Below, piece by piece: positions 23,406-32,678 of a stretch of DNA of 34,347 bases. Made by a program: the position numbers and the translations under genes. How positions within the stretch are numbered: the first letter of the stretch is position 1; every line of letters starts with the position of its first letter. The notes below the pieces were generated by a model that made no database searches, was not told where the DNA came from, and saw nothing but the letters and a program-made list of their open reading frames with translations. Origin of the DNA: Bacteroidales bacterium (lineage in GTDB: Bacteria > Bacteroidota > Bacteroidia > Bacteroidales > UBA12170); contig JAFGHU010000196.1 of the NCBI GenBank assembly GCA_016929955.1, positions 1 to 34,347 on the forward strand. The letters are read 5' to 3'.

Positions 23406-25646
23406 ATGTCAAAAATTGGTATCACCAAAACGTTTACGATGCCCGATGGTTCCGAATACACTATTGAAACCGGAAAACTAGCCAAACAAGCAGACGGAGC
23501 AGTTGTCGTAAAACAAGGAAATACTATGGTTATGGCTACCGTAGTTTCTAACAAAGAAGCTAAAGAAGATGTCGACTTTATGCCTTTATCGGTAGAATAC
23601 CAGGAAAAATACGCGGCTACTGGAAAGTTTCCCGGCGGATTTTTCAAACGTGAAGCTCGTCCCTCAGAATACGAAATTTTAATCGCTCGACTTGTCGACC
23701 GTGCTTTACGTCCTTTATTCCCAGACGATTATCACGCAGAAACACAAATGATTATCAGTCTGATTTCGTCAGACAAAACGGTAATGCCCGATACACTTGC
23801 AGCACTAGCGGCATCTGCAGCACTTGCCGTTTCTGATATTCCTTTCGGAGGTCCTATTTCCGAAGTAAAAGTTGCACGTATCAACGGTAATTTTCTTTTA
23901 AATCCAACAGCTGAGCAATTGGAAGAATCGGATATCGATTTAATGGTTGCTGCTACTATGGATAATATTATGATGGTTGAAGGTGAGATGAAAGAAATTT
24001 CTGAAGCCGATATGCTAGAAGCCATGAAATTTGCTCATGATGCCATTAAAATCCAATGTCAAGCACAATTGGATTTGGCAGATATGGTAGAAAAAGCAAA
24101 AACAAAAAGAGAATACAATCACGAAACTAACGATGCAGATTTTAAAGCCGCTGTTGAGGCCGCTACTTATGATAAATTATATGCTGTAGCTTCTGCCGCA
24201 TCTGCAAAAAACGAACGCAGCGAAAAATTTGCTGAAATAAAAGAGGAATTCTTTGCTACACTTTCTGAAGAAGATCAAGAAGAAAAAGCAGGGATGTTCA
24301 AACGTTATTTCCACGAAGTGGAGAAAAAAGCGGTTCGTAATTTCGTATTGGATGAGCGCACCCGTTTAGATGGTCGTAAATTAGACCAAATCCGTCCAAT
24401 TTGGACGGAAGTAGATTATTTACCTATGTCGCACGGATCTGCCATCTTTACACGTGGCGAAACCCAGGCTTTGGTAAGTGTTACTTTAGGATCTAAACTC
24501 GACGAGCAAAAAATTGATGGTGCGGTTTATGATGCCAATAACGATTTCTTATTGCACTATAATTTCCCTCCATTTTCTGTTGGTGAGGCTCGCTTTTTAA
24601 GAGGAACGAGTCGCCGCGAAATTGGCCATGGTAACTTGGCTATGCGCGCATTAAAACAAGTGCTTCCAAGCAAAGAAGTATTGCCTTATACGATTCGTGT
24701 TGTTTCTGATATTTTAGAATCAAATGGCTCATCTTCAATGGCTTCTGTATGTGGCGGAACACTTGCCTTAATGGATGCCGGAGTAAAAATTAAGAAACCT
24801 GTATCGGGTATTGCCATGGGTTTAATTGCCGACACACAGACCGGAAAATATGCTGTTCTTTCTGATATTTTAGGCGATGAAGATCATTTAGGTGATATGG
24901 ATTTTAAAGTTACAGGAACCGAAGATGGAATTACGGCTTGTCAGATGGATATTAAGGTGGATGGTCTTTCATACGCCATTCTTGAAGAAGCTTTAGCGCA
25001 AGCAAAAGCAGGCCGTATGCATATTTTGGGCGAAATGATGAAAACGATTACTACACCCCGCGAAGATTACAAACCTCACGTGCCTCGTATCGTTCAAATG
25101 GTTATTCCAAAAGAATTTATTGGTGCTGTAATTGGTCCCGGCGGAAAAATTATTCAAGAAATCCAGAAAACCACGAATTCGACAATTGTTATTGAAGAAG
25201 TTGGAGAGACAGGCGTTATTGATATTATGGCAGTAAATAAAGATTCTTTAGATCAAGCCGTTCAAAGAATCAAGAATATTACAGCTGTTCCTGATGCCGG
25301 TGAAACCTATAAAGGAATCATTAAATCGATCACTACATTTGGTGCTTTTGTTGAAATAATGCCCGGTAAAGAAGGCTTACTTCACGTTTCAGAAATCGCC
25401 TGGGAACGCGTTCAAAATGTTGAAGACGTTTTAAAAGTGGGTGAAGAAATTGAAGTAAAACTATTAGAAGTTGATTCAACTACAGGTAAATTAAAACTTT
25501 CGAGAAAAGCATTATTGCCAAAACCGGAAGGTTATGTTGAACGTCCACCACGTGCCGAAAGGCCTCGCGGAGATCGTGACCGTAACAATTCTAACAATCG
25601 TGGTCGTGATGATCGTCACAGAAATTCTAATCGCGATAGAAATTAG
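23406..25646 (+). CDS. pnp: Polyribonucleotide nucleotidyltransferase (PNPase)
   Basis: PNPase degrades RNA from the 3' end with phosphate and can add tails in reverse. The 746-residue protein shows the full order: a first RNase PH domain ('[20 protein letters not shown]'), a helical linker, a second RNase PH domain ('[15 protein letters not shown]' region, '[18 protein letters not shown]', '[16 protein letters not shown]'), a KH domain ('[13 protein letters not shown]') and an S1 domain ('[20 protein letters not shown]'). The last 35 residues are a low-complexity Arg/Asp/Asn/Gly tail, which could bind RNA or partners. No separate promoter is clear, so read-through from rpsO is possible. Confidence 0.97.
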   Translation: MSKIGITKTFTMPDGSEYTIETGKLAKQADGAVVVKQGNTMVMATVVSNKEAKEDVDFMPLSVEYQEKYAATGKFPGGFFKREARPSEYEILIARLVDRALRPLFPDDYHAETQMIISLISSDKTVMPDTLAALAASAALAVSDIPFGGPISEVKVARINGNFLLNPTAEQLEESDIDLMVAATMDNIMMVEGEMKEISEADMLEAMKFAHDAIKIQCQAQLDLADMVEKAKTKREYNHETNDADFKAAVEAATYDKLYAVASAASAKNERSEKFAEIKEEFFATLSEEDQEEKAGMFKRYFHEVEKKAVRNFVLDERTRLDGRKLDQIRPIWTEVDYLPMSHGSAIFTRGETQALVSVTLGSKLDEQKIDGAVYDANNDFLLHYNFPPFSVGEARFLRGTSRREIGHGNLAMRALKQVLPSKEVLPYTIRVVSDILESNGSSSMASVCGGTLALMDAGVKIKKPVSGIAMGLIADTQTGKYAVLSDILGDEDHLGDMDFKVTGTEDGITACQMDIKVDGLSYAILEEALAQAKAGRMHILGEMMKTITTPREDYKPHVPRIVQMVIPKEFIGAVIGPGGKIIQEIQKTTNSTIVIEEVGETGVIDIMAVNKDSLDQAVQRIKNITAVPDAGETYKGIIKSITTFGAFVEIMPGKEGLLHVSEIAWERVQNVEDVLKVGEEIEVKLLEVDSTTGKLKLSRKALLPKPEGYVERPPRAERPRGDRDRNNSNNRGRDDRHRNSNRDRN

Positions 25647-25692
25647 CGTATTTTGAAACTAGCAAATAAATATATCGTATAATCAGCCATTT

Positions 25693-25698
25693 GGAGGG
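25693..25698 (+). promoter_or_regulatory. Strong Shine-Dalgarno sequence before rpoD
   Basis: GGAGGG lies 11 bases before the rpoD ATG. Most genes in this window lack such a sequence, as expected in Bacteroidota, where the anti-Shine-Dalgarno of 16S rRNA is masked on the ribosome. The spacing is a little longer than ideal. Confidence 0.55.
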
Positions 25699-25709
25699 AA
25701 CAAAAGAAT

Positions 25710-26573
25710 ATGAGGCAACTAAAGATTACGAAGCAGGTTACCAATCGTGAAACAGCATCCTTAGATAAATATCTTCAAGAAATTGGAAAAGTAGATTTGA
25801 TTACTGCCGATGAAGAAGTAGAACTTGCAAAACGCATTAAACAAGGTGATAAAATAGCTTTGGAGAAATTAACTAAAGCAAATCTCCGTTTTGTGGTATC
25901 TGTATCTAAGCAGTATCAAAACCAAGGACTTAGTCTTCCCGATTTAATTAATGAAGGAAATATGGGACTAATTAAAGCTGCTCAACGTTTTGATGAAACC
26001 AGGGGTTTTAAGTTTATTTCTTACGCTGTTTGGTGGATTCGTCAATCCATATTACAAGCTTTGGCAGAACAATCAAGAATTGTTCGTTTGCCCTTGAATA
26101 AAATTGGATCGATAAATAAAATCAACAAAGCTTATGCGCATCTTGAGCAACAGTTTGAGCGCGAACCAAAACCTGAAGAAATTGCAAAATACTTGGAAAT
26201 CTCGCTCGACGAGGTTAAAGAGTCGCAAAAAAACACAGGCCGTCACGTTTCTATGGATGCTCCGCTTATACAGGATGAAGACAATAACCTTTACGACGTA
26301 TTGCGTAACGACGAAAACATAACTCCGGAAACGGAATTGCTTTACGATTCTTTACGCAAAGAGATTGATCGGGCGGTTTCTACACTCACTCCTCGCGAGG
26401 CCGATGTGGTTCGCTTTTACTTTGGTTTAGGCGATAGTCATCCAATGACTTTAGAAGAAATTGGTGAAAAATTTGATTTAACGCGCGAAAGGGTGCGTCA
26501 AATCAAAGAGAAAGCCATTCGCCGACTCAAACACACATCGCGAAGCAAGATTTTAAAAACTTATTTAGGATAA
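25710..26573 (+). CDS. rpoD: Primary sigma factor RpoD (sigma-70, short Bacteroidota form)
   Basis: The protein directs RNA polymerase to housekeeping promoters, here of the -33/-7 type. At 287 residues it has region 1.2 ('[20 protein letters not shown]'), region 2 ('[20 protein letters not shown]', '[20 protein letters not shown]'), region 3 and region 4 ('[20 protein letters not shown]', '[20 protein letters not shown]'). It lacks the N-terminal region 1.1 and the long spacer of E. coli RpoD, as is normal for the Bacteroidota primary sigma. A GGAGGG precedes the start. A terminator follows at 26579. Alternative: a paralogous group 2 sigma; the absence of any other in view cannot exclude that, but the match is very typical. 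Confidence 0.93.
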   Translation: MRQLKITKQVTNRETASLDKYLQEIGKVDLITADEEVELAKRIKQGDKIALEKLTKANLRFVVSVSKQYQNQGLSLPDLINEGNMGLIKAAQRFDETRGFKFISYAVWWIRQSILQALAEQSRIVRLPLNKIGSINKINKAYAHLEQQFEREPKPEEIAKYLEISLDEVKESQKNTGRHVSMDAPLIQDEDNNLYDVLRNDENITPETELLYDSLRKEIDRAVSTLTPREADVVRFYFGLGDSHPMTLEEIGEKFDLTRERVRQIKEKAIRRLKHTSRSKILKTYLG

Positions 26574-26578
26574 AATAA

Positions 26579-26606
26579 AAGGGTGGCTTAACAGCTGCCC
26601 TTTTTC
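26579..26606 (+). terminator. Terminator after rpoD
   Basis: A ten-base stem, AAAGGGTGGC (26579-26588) with GCTGCCCTTT (26595-26604), two G-T wobbles, a six-base loop and a run of T to 26606. Confidence 0.8.
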
Positions 26607-26641
26607 ATTTAAAAACAATACCTTTACAAAAAAAATAGAAT

Positions 26642-27292
26642 ATGATTGCCCCCTCTTTATTATCTGCCAACTTCGCCAATCTTGAAAAGGACATGCAGAT
26701 GCTAAACACAAGTCAAGCCGATTGGATTCATCTGGATATTATGGATGGTGTTTTTGTTCCAAATATTTCTTTTGGCTTGCCCGTAGTTTCCGCAATTAAC
26801 AAACTAACTACCAAACCTTTGGATGTTCATTTAATGATTGTTAATCCGGAAAATTATTTCGAAGCATTTGCAAAAGCAGGCGCTCAATATATCAGTTTTC
26901 ATATCGAAGGATCGACCCATGTTCATCGTTCTATTCAAGAAATAAAAAAACTAGGCGCAAAAGCAGGAATCGTTTTGAATCCGCACTCTCCGGTAATGCT
27001 TTTGGAAGATAGCATAGACTATTTGGATTATGTTTTATTGATGTCGGTAAACCCGGGATTTGGCGGTCAAAAATTTATTGAACATACTTACAAAAAAATC
27101 GAACAACTCAAAACACTAATTAAACAACGCAATGCATCAACACTAATTCAGGTAGATGGTGGAGTAAATACCGAAAATGCAAAAGCGCTATATGCAGCCG
27201 GTGCTGATATTTTGGTAGCCGGAAATGCTGTATTTTCAGCAGATGATCCGAGTAAGGCCATCGCCCAAATTAGAAATGCCAAATCGATTTAA
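26642..27292 (+). CDS. rpe: Ribulose-phosphate 3-epimerase
   Basis: Rpe interconverts ribulose 5-phosphate and xylulose 5-phosphate in the pentose phosphate pathway. The 216-residue TIM barrel begins 'MIAPSLLSANFANLEKDMQM'. The metal and catalytic residues are all present: His30 and Asp32 in 'HLDIMDG', Asp35, His63 in 'DVHLMI' and Asp172 in 'VDGGV'. The phosphate-binding 'NPGFGGQKF' and 'AGNAVF' loops are also seen. The gene lies 18 bases upstream of a HAD phosphatase gene, and the two are probably co-transcribed. Confidence 0.96.
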   Translation: MIAPSLLSANFANLEKDMQMLNTSQADWIHLDIMDGVFVPNISFGLPVVSAINKLTTKPLDVHLMIVNPENYFEAFAKAGAQYISFHIEGSTHVHRSIQEIKKLGAKAGIVLNPHSPVMLLEDSIDYLDYVLLMSVNPGFGGQKFIEHTYKKIEQLKTLIKQRNASTLIQVDGGVNTENAKALYAAGADILVAGNAVFSADDPSKAIAQIRNAKSI

Positions 27293-27310
27293 TGAGCTTA
27301 ATCCACTTCA

Positions 27311-28006
27311 ATGACTAAATACAAACACCTCTTTATTGATTTAGATCGAACCCTTTGGGATTTTGATTCAAATGCCTTAATCACTTTAGGTGAACTTTTT
27401 GATACCTACCAGCTTAAAGAAAAAGGAATTGCCAGTTTCGATTGCTTTTTAACCTATTACAAAGCTTATAATCAAACGCTTTGGGATGAATATAAAAACG
27501 GAAAAATAACAAAAGCGTATTTAAGTGTTGAGCGGTTTTATGGGAGTTTAAAAAATTTCGGCATCGACAACTATGAAATGGCCAAACAAATGGCTGCAGC
27601 TTATATTCGGATTAGCCCAACAAAAACAAAATTATTTCCTCAAGCGCTCGAAGTTGTTGAAAGCCTGAGTAAGAAATACCACCTGCATATCATCACCAAC
27701 GGCTTTTCTGAAGTCCAGTTTGTTAAAGTAAAAAACTCAGGATTAGCTCCTTTTTTTGATACCATTATCACTTCCGAAATGGCCGGAGTTCAAAAACCAA
27801 ACGCTAAAATTTTTCAGTATTCGCTCGAAAAAACAGGAGCAAAACCAATTGAATCTATAATGATTGGCGATGATTTAGAAGCTGATATATTAGGTGCTAA
27901 AAATGTAGGCATCGATCAAATCTATGTCAATTTCGAAAACAAATTGCATACAGAATCACCGCTTCACGAAGTAAATACTTTGGCTGCCATTTTAGAAATC
28001 CTTTAA
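27311..28006 (+). CDS. HAD-family hydrolase, YjjG-like pyrimidine nucleotidase
   Basis: This 231-residue cytoplasmic phosphatase has the four HAD motifs: 'FIDLDRTLWDFD' with Asp10 as nucleophile and Asp12 as acid/base, 'ITNGF', Lys in 'GVQKPNAKIF' and 'IGDDLEADILGAKNVG'. The motif 'DLDRTLWDF' and the helical cap between motifs I and II (residues 20-100) fit the YjjG/YfnB group, which dephosphorylates non-standard pyrimidine nucleotides and protects the nucleotide pool. Substrate cannot be fixed from sequence. It follows rpe closely. A hairpin at 28037 may end the transcript. Confidence 0.85.
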   Translation: MTKYKHLFIDLDRTLWDFDSNALITLGELFDTYQLKEKGIASFDCFLTYYKAYNQTLWDEYKNGKITKAYLSVERFYGSLKNFGIDNYEMAKQMAAAYIRISPTKTKLFPQALEVVESLSKKYHLHIITNGFSEVQFVKVKNSGLAPFFDTIITSEMAGVQKPNAKIFQYSLEKTGAKPIESIMIGDDLEADILGAKNVGIDQIYVNFENKLHTESPLHEVNTLAAILEIL

Positions 28007-28313
28007 ATCTGCATTCTGCTTTTTGTTCATTTCGCTGTGCTTTTTAACTTAAAAAGCACCACTTTTCTTGCGAATTATCGCTCAATCCTTACGCTTTCTC
28101 TCAATTCCCCTACAGTTAATAATTTTCATTTTAAGCCCTTGATTACGAGTATACTGTTTTTATAACTTAGCATAAGGAAAGGAATAAATGTTTGTAAAAG
28201 TCTTTATGCAAGCGTGTCTGTATTGTTATTTTATTGATATTCAGAATATTGCATTAGCTATTACTTTTTATTTCCACAAAAAAACATAATGATCAAACCT
28301 AAACACATTTGCT
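28007..28313. other. Intergenic region after the HAD gene
   Basis: About 300 AT-rich bases. It contains a perfect nine-base hairpin (GTGCTTTTT at 28037-28045 with AAAAAGCAC at 28051-28059) that could end the rpe-HAD transcript, though no T-run follows. A near-consensus -7 (TACTTTTT at 28262-28269) has no well-spaced -33. No gene is seen. Confidence 0.5.
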
Positions 28314-29945
28314 ATGAAAAAATTTTTACTTTTTAATTTTTTGGTTTTAAGCCTATTTGCTTTATCGCAAACCGTAATTACGCAAACCGACTGGTCGGGC
28401 GGATCAGGACAAGCTACACTAACAGATTATACGATGTTCAGCAGTCAAAGCAATATGGAATATACGCTCACGCCGGGGGAAATTAGTTTAATCGAAAACA
28501 CAAAAAACTCCTTTTATGGAATTGTGGAATACAAGGATAAACTATTTATTGGATCCGATGCCGGAGTTTTTATTTATAATCCGACAAATAACAGTTGGGA
28601 ACACAGCATGTCCGGAAATTTTATTTTAACAAACGCAACCATTCATGAGGAAATCCTCTATGTTATGTATGGAAATAATATTTATACTTACGATGATTCA
28701 GAAAACGATTATGGACTTGGTCCGAATGGTTGGAAGCATTTTTCAGATTTAACACCACTGGGGATAACATCAACATTCACTATTGAAAGTGTAGATGGAG
28801 ATTTATTAATCGGAGCCCGAAGAAATTACAATGGCTATGTGCTAAAATGGAATAGCGGCACACAAACCTGGGATAATATGGGAGGAAGCTTTTCTAATGG
28901 AGCCTATTGCTTTGCAAAATATGGCGATGAACTTTATGTGGGTACACATTGGTCGGGCACTATTTATAAATGGAATGGATCGAGTTGGACAACTGCCTAC
29001 GACACGCCAATGATGACCATTACCGACTTGGTAATTTATGACGGAAAACTCTATGCAGGAGGAACTTATACCTCGGCCGACCAAGGTAAAATTTATGTTT
29101 TTGATGGCACAAACTGGTCTATTGCCTACGATGGTTATGGAGTAAGAAAAATAATCATACACAATAACAATCTCGCTTTTTCAGCACAAAGAGCATCTGA
29201 ATCCACTTCAAATAATTTATCGGGACAAATTTATATTTACGACGGAACAACAAGTACTTTGAGTTATACACTAGCAACAGAAACCTATGCATATGACCTG
29301 GAGTCTTATGGTGGCGACTTGTATTATGGAGGTATGGGATATGCTGCCTTTGGAGGTACTGCAACATCAGATTTTTACAAAAACGATCAAGTTTTAAAAA
29401 ATATCTTTGGGGGTTATGTTGTATCTTCGGATATAGAAAATCCTGATGCTGGCTGGGGAAATATCGATTATGACATTACCGTTTCTGCGGAGTCGGGCGT
29501 TTTTGTTACTTTGAGAGAAAAAGACGAAAACGATACCTACAGCTTATTGGTAGAATCACCATCAAATTCCGCTATAGGTTTTACAGAAGATAAACTACAA
29601 TATATTGCTTATTTCTGGGGATTTAAATCGGCAGATTTGGCCTCGATGCAAGCCATCAATATCCATACAACGATCAATGTGGGAAGCTCGGCTATTGAAA
29701 ATCCCCTCCATATCACTATGTATCCAAATCCTTCGAATGGAATGGTTAAAATAAAACTGAACAGTTTCCCTGAAAAAGCATTGAACCTGCGTATTTATAA
29801 TTATCTAGGCAAAATGGTTTATGCTCAAGAGCAATTGAATACTGAAATAATCGACCTTGATTTAATGCATCTTTCAAAAGGCGTTTATTTTGTAGAATTG
29901 GAAAATAATGCTGAACGAACCATTCAAAAGCTGGAGATTTATTGA
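28314..29945 (+). CDS. Secreted propeller-like repeat protein with T9SS type A sorting domain
   Basis: The 543-residue protein begins with a signal peptide (MKKFLLFNF, hydrophobic core, cleavage near 'ALSQ'). Residues about 60-360 hold repeated units of the type 'GIVEYKDKLFIGSDAGVFIY', 'YGDELYVGTHWSGTIYKWNG', 'YDGKLYAGGTYTSADQGKIY' and 'YGGDLYYGG', each a few strands with Trp or Tyr. This fits a beta-propeller of about six to seven blades, probably for binding rather than catalysis. Residues about 465-543 ('ITMYPNPSNGMVKI' to 'KLEIY') are a type A sorting domain, so the protein should be exported by T9SS and attached or released at the surface. Its ligand is unknown. Its 3' end overlaps the convergent gene by seven bases. 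Confidence 0.82.
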   Translation: MKKFLLFNFLVLSLFALSQTVITQTDWSGGSGQATLTDYTMFSSQSNMEYTLTPGEISLIENTKNSFYGIVEYKDKLFIGSDAGVFIYNPTNNSWEHSMSGNFILTNATIHEEILYVMYGNNIYTYDDSENDYGLGPNGWKHFSDLTPLGITSTFTIESVDGDLLIGARRNYNGYVLKWNSGTQTWDNMGGSFSNGAYCFAKYGDELYVGTHWSGTIYKWNGSSWTTAYDTPMMTITDLVIYDGKLYAGGTYTSADQGKIYVFDGTNWSIAYDGYGVRKIIIHNNNLAFSAQRASESTSNNLSGQIYIYDGTTSTLSYTLATETYAYDLESYGGDLYYGGMGYAAFGGTATSDFYKNDQVLKNIFGGYVVSSDIENPDAGWGNIDYDITVSAESGVFVTLREKDENDTYSLLVESPSNSAIGFTEDKLQYIAYFWGFKSADLASMQAINIHTTINVGSSAIENPLHITMYPNPSNGMVKIKLNSFPEKALNLRIYNYLGKMVYAQEQLNTEIIDLDLMHLSKGVYFVELENNAERTIQKLEIY

Positions 29946-31363
29946 TAGCGAAAATAATGGGTGCAACTTGGATAATTCACCTGATTATCAACCTCCACCA
30001 GATAAGAAATAATGGTTTCGACATCATTTTGTGCTTGAATATTGCCGGTGGACGGAAAATACTGATCGTAAACCGCCGGCAAATAATCAATTACACCAAC
30101 AGATAAAATGCTTTGATCAGGAAGGATACGATTACTTAAATCGCTTATAAGGATTTCATTTTGTTGCTGTTCAATCTGAATACCGGAGTAATAAAATCCC
30201 GCATGCGAGCCTTTTAAGAAATTCTTGATGGCAGAAACGCTCATTTCGTAAATAATTGTACCATTATTAAAGGGTGTAATTTCAAAAATTTCTCTTCTCG
30301 TAATATCGCCTTGATTTAAACCGGCTCTGACTCCTCCTGAATTTTGAAAAGAAACATCCACATGCATTTGAGTACGATAAGCATCTGCAAGAAAACAACC
30401 GATTTGGCTCGACGAATGATTTATCACTGAATATCCTATGACGTCTTTCAAATAAGGTAAATTATTATACTCATCAATAAGTGCCTTTATATCAGCATCA
30501 TAATCTACAGCAGCATTCAAATCAATGAGGTCCCAGTTTAGCGTTTCAATTTTTTTATTTTTTACTGTGAGCTCAATTTTTCCTAAATAATTTAAATAGC
30601 TACCCGCTTGAAATATGGGTATTTCATTTACCGTAGTATTCACCTTCTGATGCGAATGGCCACCAATAATCAAATCAAAATAGGGAAATTGTTCGGCCAG
30701 TTGTATATCGCCTAAACTGTAACCATTATCATAACCTAAATGCGATAAAACCACAAACAAATCGGCATTTTCCTTTGCTTTAATATCTGCATATTTATAC
30801 ACCACATCCTTTGCTTTTTCAAAAATAAAGTTTTGCACTTTCCAAGGATGCGTTGAGGGGATAACGTCGCCTGCCTTGCCTCCTGTTTCAACCAAGCCCA
30901 AAAAAGTTATTTTCAGATCACCAACACTAAGTGTTTGATATTCGTAGGGTTCAGGAACAACAGAGTTTGTCATATTCACATTTGCGCAAACCCAATCAAA
31001 ATTAGCCTGTTCCATCCGATTTTTCAATACTGTTTCGCCATAATCAAATTCATGATTCCCCAAGGCAGCTATATCAAATCCCACTTTATTCATCAAATCG
31101 ATCATCGGATAGCCTTTTTCAGGATAATTGTCGACAATAGGATTTCCTGAAAACAGATCGCCGCTACAAGCGAGTATAACATTTGTTTTTAATGCTTCCT
31201 GATCAACAATAGCTTTAATTTTAGAAAAATTTTCAATTTGACCGTGCGGATCATTTATAAAAAAAATGCTTAGATTTTTTGTGATTTGTTGCTCTTTCGG
31301 ATTCGATTTACACGCAGCAATCGACAATAAAAAGAAAAAGAAGACGAAATACCTGATTCTCAT
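29939..31363 (-). CDS. 5'-nucleotidase/UshA-like metallophosphoesterase lipoprotein
   Basis: The 474-residue protein starts with a lipoprotein signal whose lipobox is 'SIAAC' (Cys18), placing it in the periplasm or at the outer membrane. The metallophosphoesterase motifs are in order: 'NDPHG' (Asp38, His40), 'SGD' (Asp69), 'GNHEFD' (Asn103, His104), 'LSHLG' and 'GGHSH'. The C-terminal 5'-nucleotidase domain has 'NSGGVRAGLNQGDITRREIF' and 'TPFNN'. The family hydrolyses nucleotides or 2',3'-cyclic nucleotides to nucleosides and phosphate. In some members the first motif reads NDxHG, which holds here. Substrate is unproven. The gene is transcribed in the same direction as the lactamase-fold gene upstream. 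Confidence 0.88.
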   Translation of the reverse strand: MRIRYFVFFFFLLSIAACKSNPKEQQITKNLSIFFINDPHGQIENFSKIKAIVDQEALKTNVILACSGDLFSGNPIVDNYPEKGYPMIDLMNKVGFDIAALGNHEFDYGETVLKNRMEQANFDWVCANVNMTNSVVPEPYEYQTLSVGDLKITFLGLVETGGKAGDVIPSTHPWKVQNFIFEKAKDVVYKYADIKAKENADLFVVLSHLGYDNGYSLGDIQLAEQFPYFDLIIGGHSHQKVNTTVNEIPIFQAGSYLNYLGKIELTVKNKKIETLNWDLIDLNAAVDYDADIKALIDEYNNLPYLKDVIGYSVINHSSSQIGCFLADAYRTQMHVDVSFQNSGGVRAGLNQGDITRREIFEITPFNNGTIIYEMSVSAIKNFLKGSHAGFYYSGIQIEQQQNEILISDLSNRILPDQSILSVGVIDYLPAVYDQYFPSTGNIQAQNDVETIISYLVEVDNQVNYPSCTHYFRYQ

Positions 31364-31481
31364 TTGGTTAATTTTTATACTTAAAAACAGATAAGCTTGT
31401 GTTTTTCAGGCTAAAATTACAATAAAATTAGCTCTAAAAAAAATGCAGATAAAACGCAAAGGAAGATGATTATATCGTTAT

Positions 31482-32579
31482 TTAATCATTCCACCACTCA
31501 GGCGTTTTCGCCCAGGGATAAATCATTATTCGACCCGGAGCCGGTGCAAGGAAAGCATACTTATATTTTGATGCTTCTTTGCTGAAACGAATTATGGGAT
31601 CGCGCCAGGAATGAATGCTCAAACTAAATTTTCCCCAATGAATGGGAACAACAGCTTTGGCATTTAGTTCGGAAGCCGCCAAAGCAGACTCTTCGGGCAT
31701 CATATGAATAGAAGCCCAGTCTTGGTTATATTGTCCGTTTTCTATAAAAGCCAGATCGAAAGGACCAATTGCATTACCCACTTCTTTAAAAATATCAAAA
31801 TAACCGGAATCGCTACTAAAAAACACCTTGTGATTTTCGCTTATGATGGACCAAGATCCCCACAAGGTTTCATTTCTATTGAGCAATCCCCTACCGGAAA
31901 AATGACGTGTAGGCGTAAAAATCAATTTTATTTTGTCTGAAAAAACAACTTCCTGCCACCAATCGAGTTCAGTAATTTTTTCTGATTTTACGCCCCATTT
32001 CTCGAGATGAGCACGCACACCTAAAGGAACATAAAAATGCTTTACTTTATTTTTTAAAGCTAAAATTGTTTCATATTCCAGATGATCATAATGGTCGTGC
32101 GAAATTAAAACCACATCAATCTGAGGCATTTGATTCACTGTATATTGGTTGCTATAATTAAATCTTTTAGGTCCCATAAAAGTGAAAAGCGAAGCTCTTT
32201 CGCCAAAAACAGGATCGATTAAAATGGCAGTACCACCTATGTTTAGCAAAACGGATGAATGTCCAAACCAGCTAAAAGCCAGTTTATCATTCGAAACAGC
32301 ATAGAACTCTTCTTTTAAAAAGGGTTGTGTTTTCAAGCGCCTAGTAGGGGCTTGCTCCTCATCTTTCGAGAAGAATTTTACTAGCGTAGAAAACTTGGGA
32401 GCCGCCATAGGCGTGGGCATCAAGTTATCAAATTTGCCATTTTTAAAAGCCTGCGATTGATTTAAAATTGCAAGTTGTTTAGCGTTATTTTTCCCTCCAA
32501 GTTTTGGAGAGATAGTGAAATAAAAAAAGGCTAGTCCTATAATTAATGCAATACCAATAGCTATTAACATGTATCTCAT
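31482..32579 (-). CDS. Membrane-anchored metallo-beta-lactamase-fold hydrolase (UlaG / NAPE-PLD-like)
   Basis: The 365-residue protein has a single N-terminal hydrophobic segment (residues 4-24) that is likely an anchor. The metallo-beta-lactamase fold follows: 'FSWFGHSSVLLNIGG' at 103-116, the two-metal motif 'SHDHYDHL' with His161, His163, Asp165 and His166, then His226 in 'TRHFSGRG', Asp257 in 'SSDSGYFD' and His314 in 'PIHWGKF'. This arrangement, with 'GSWSI' and a C-terminal 'PGRIMIY', matches the NAPE-PLD/UlaG-like branch rather than antibiotic lactamases. A phosphodiester or lactone substrate is plausible; none can be named. It is divergent from the TPR gene, with a TAGCTTTG element upstream. 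Confidence 0.83.
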   Translation of the reverse strand: MRYMLIAIGIALIIGLAFFYFTISPKLGGKNNAKQLAILNQSQAFKNGKFDNLMPTPMAAPKFSTLVKFFSKDEEQAPTRRLKTQPFLKEEFYAVSNDKLAFSWFGHSSVLLNIGGTAILIDPVFGERASLFTFMGPKRFNYSNQYTVNQMPQIDVVLISHDHYDHLEYETILALKNKVKHFYVPLGVRAHLEKWGVKSEKITELDWWQEVVFSDKIKLIFTPTRHFSGRGLLNRNETLWGSWSIISENHKVFFSSDSGYFDIFKEVGNAIGPFDLAFIENGQYNQDWASIHMMPEESALAASELNAKAVVPIHWGKFSLSIHSWRDPIIRFSKEASKYKYAFLAPAPGRIMIYPWAKTPEWWND

Positions 32580-32596
32580 TTTGTTTAATTAGTGAG

Positions 32597-32604
32597 CAAA
32601 GCTA
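32597..32604 (-). promoter_or_regulatory. Candidate -7 element (TAGCTTTG) of the lactamase-fold gene
   Basis: An exact TAnnTTTG match on the minus strand, 17 bases upstream of the ATG. A -33 element is not evident. Confidence 0.45.
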
Positions 32605-32654
32605 TCAATTAATTTTTTTAAAGTATTCGTTCCCGTGTCGAAGCGAAATAATTT

Positions 32655-32662
32655 TATATTTG
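32655..32662 (+). promoter_or_regulatory. Candidate -7 element (TATATTTG) of the TPR gene
   Basis: An exact TAnnTTTG match 16 bases upstream of the ATG at 32679. No good -33 is visible. It is back to back with the element at 32597-32604. Confidence 0.45.
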
Positions 32663-32678
32663 TTTAACAAAACGAAGC

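Noticed and set aside
31482-32579. Antibiotic-resistance beta-lactamase
   Set aside because: Motif order and C-terminus fit the UlaG/NAPE-PLD-like branch of the fold, not class B beta-lactamases.
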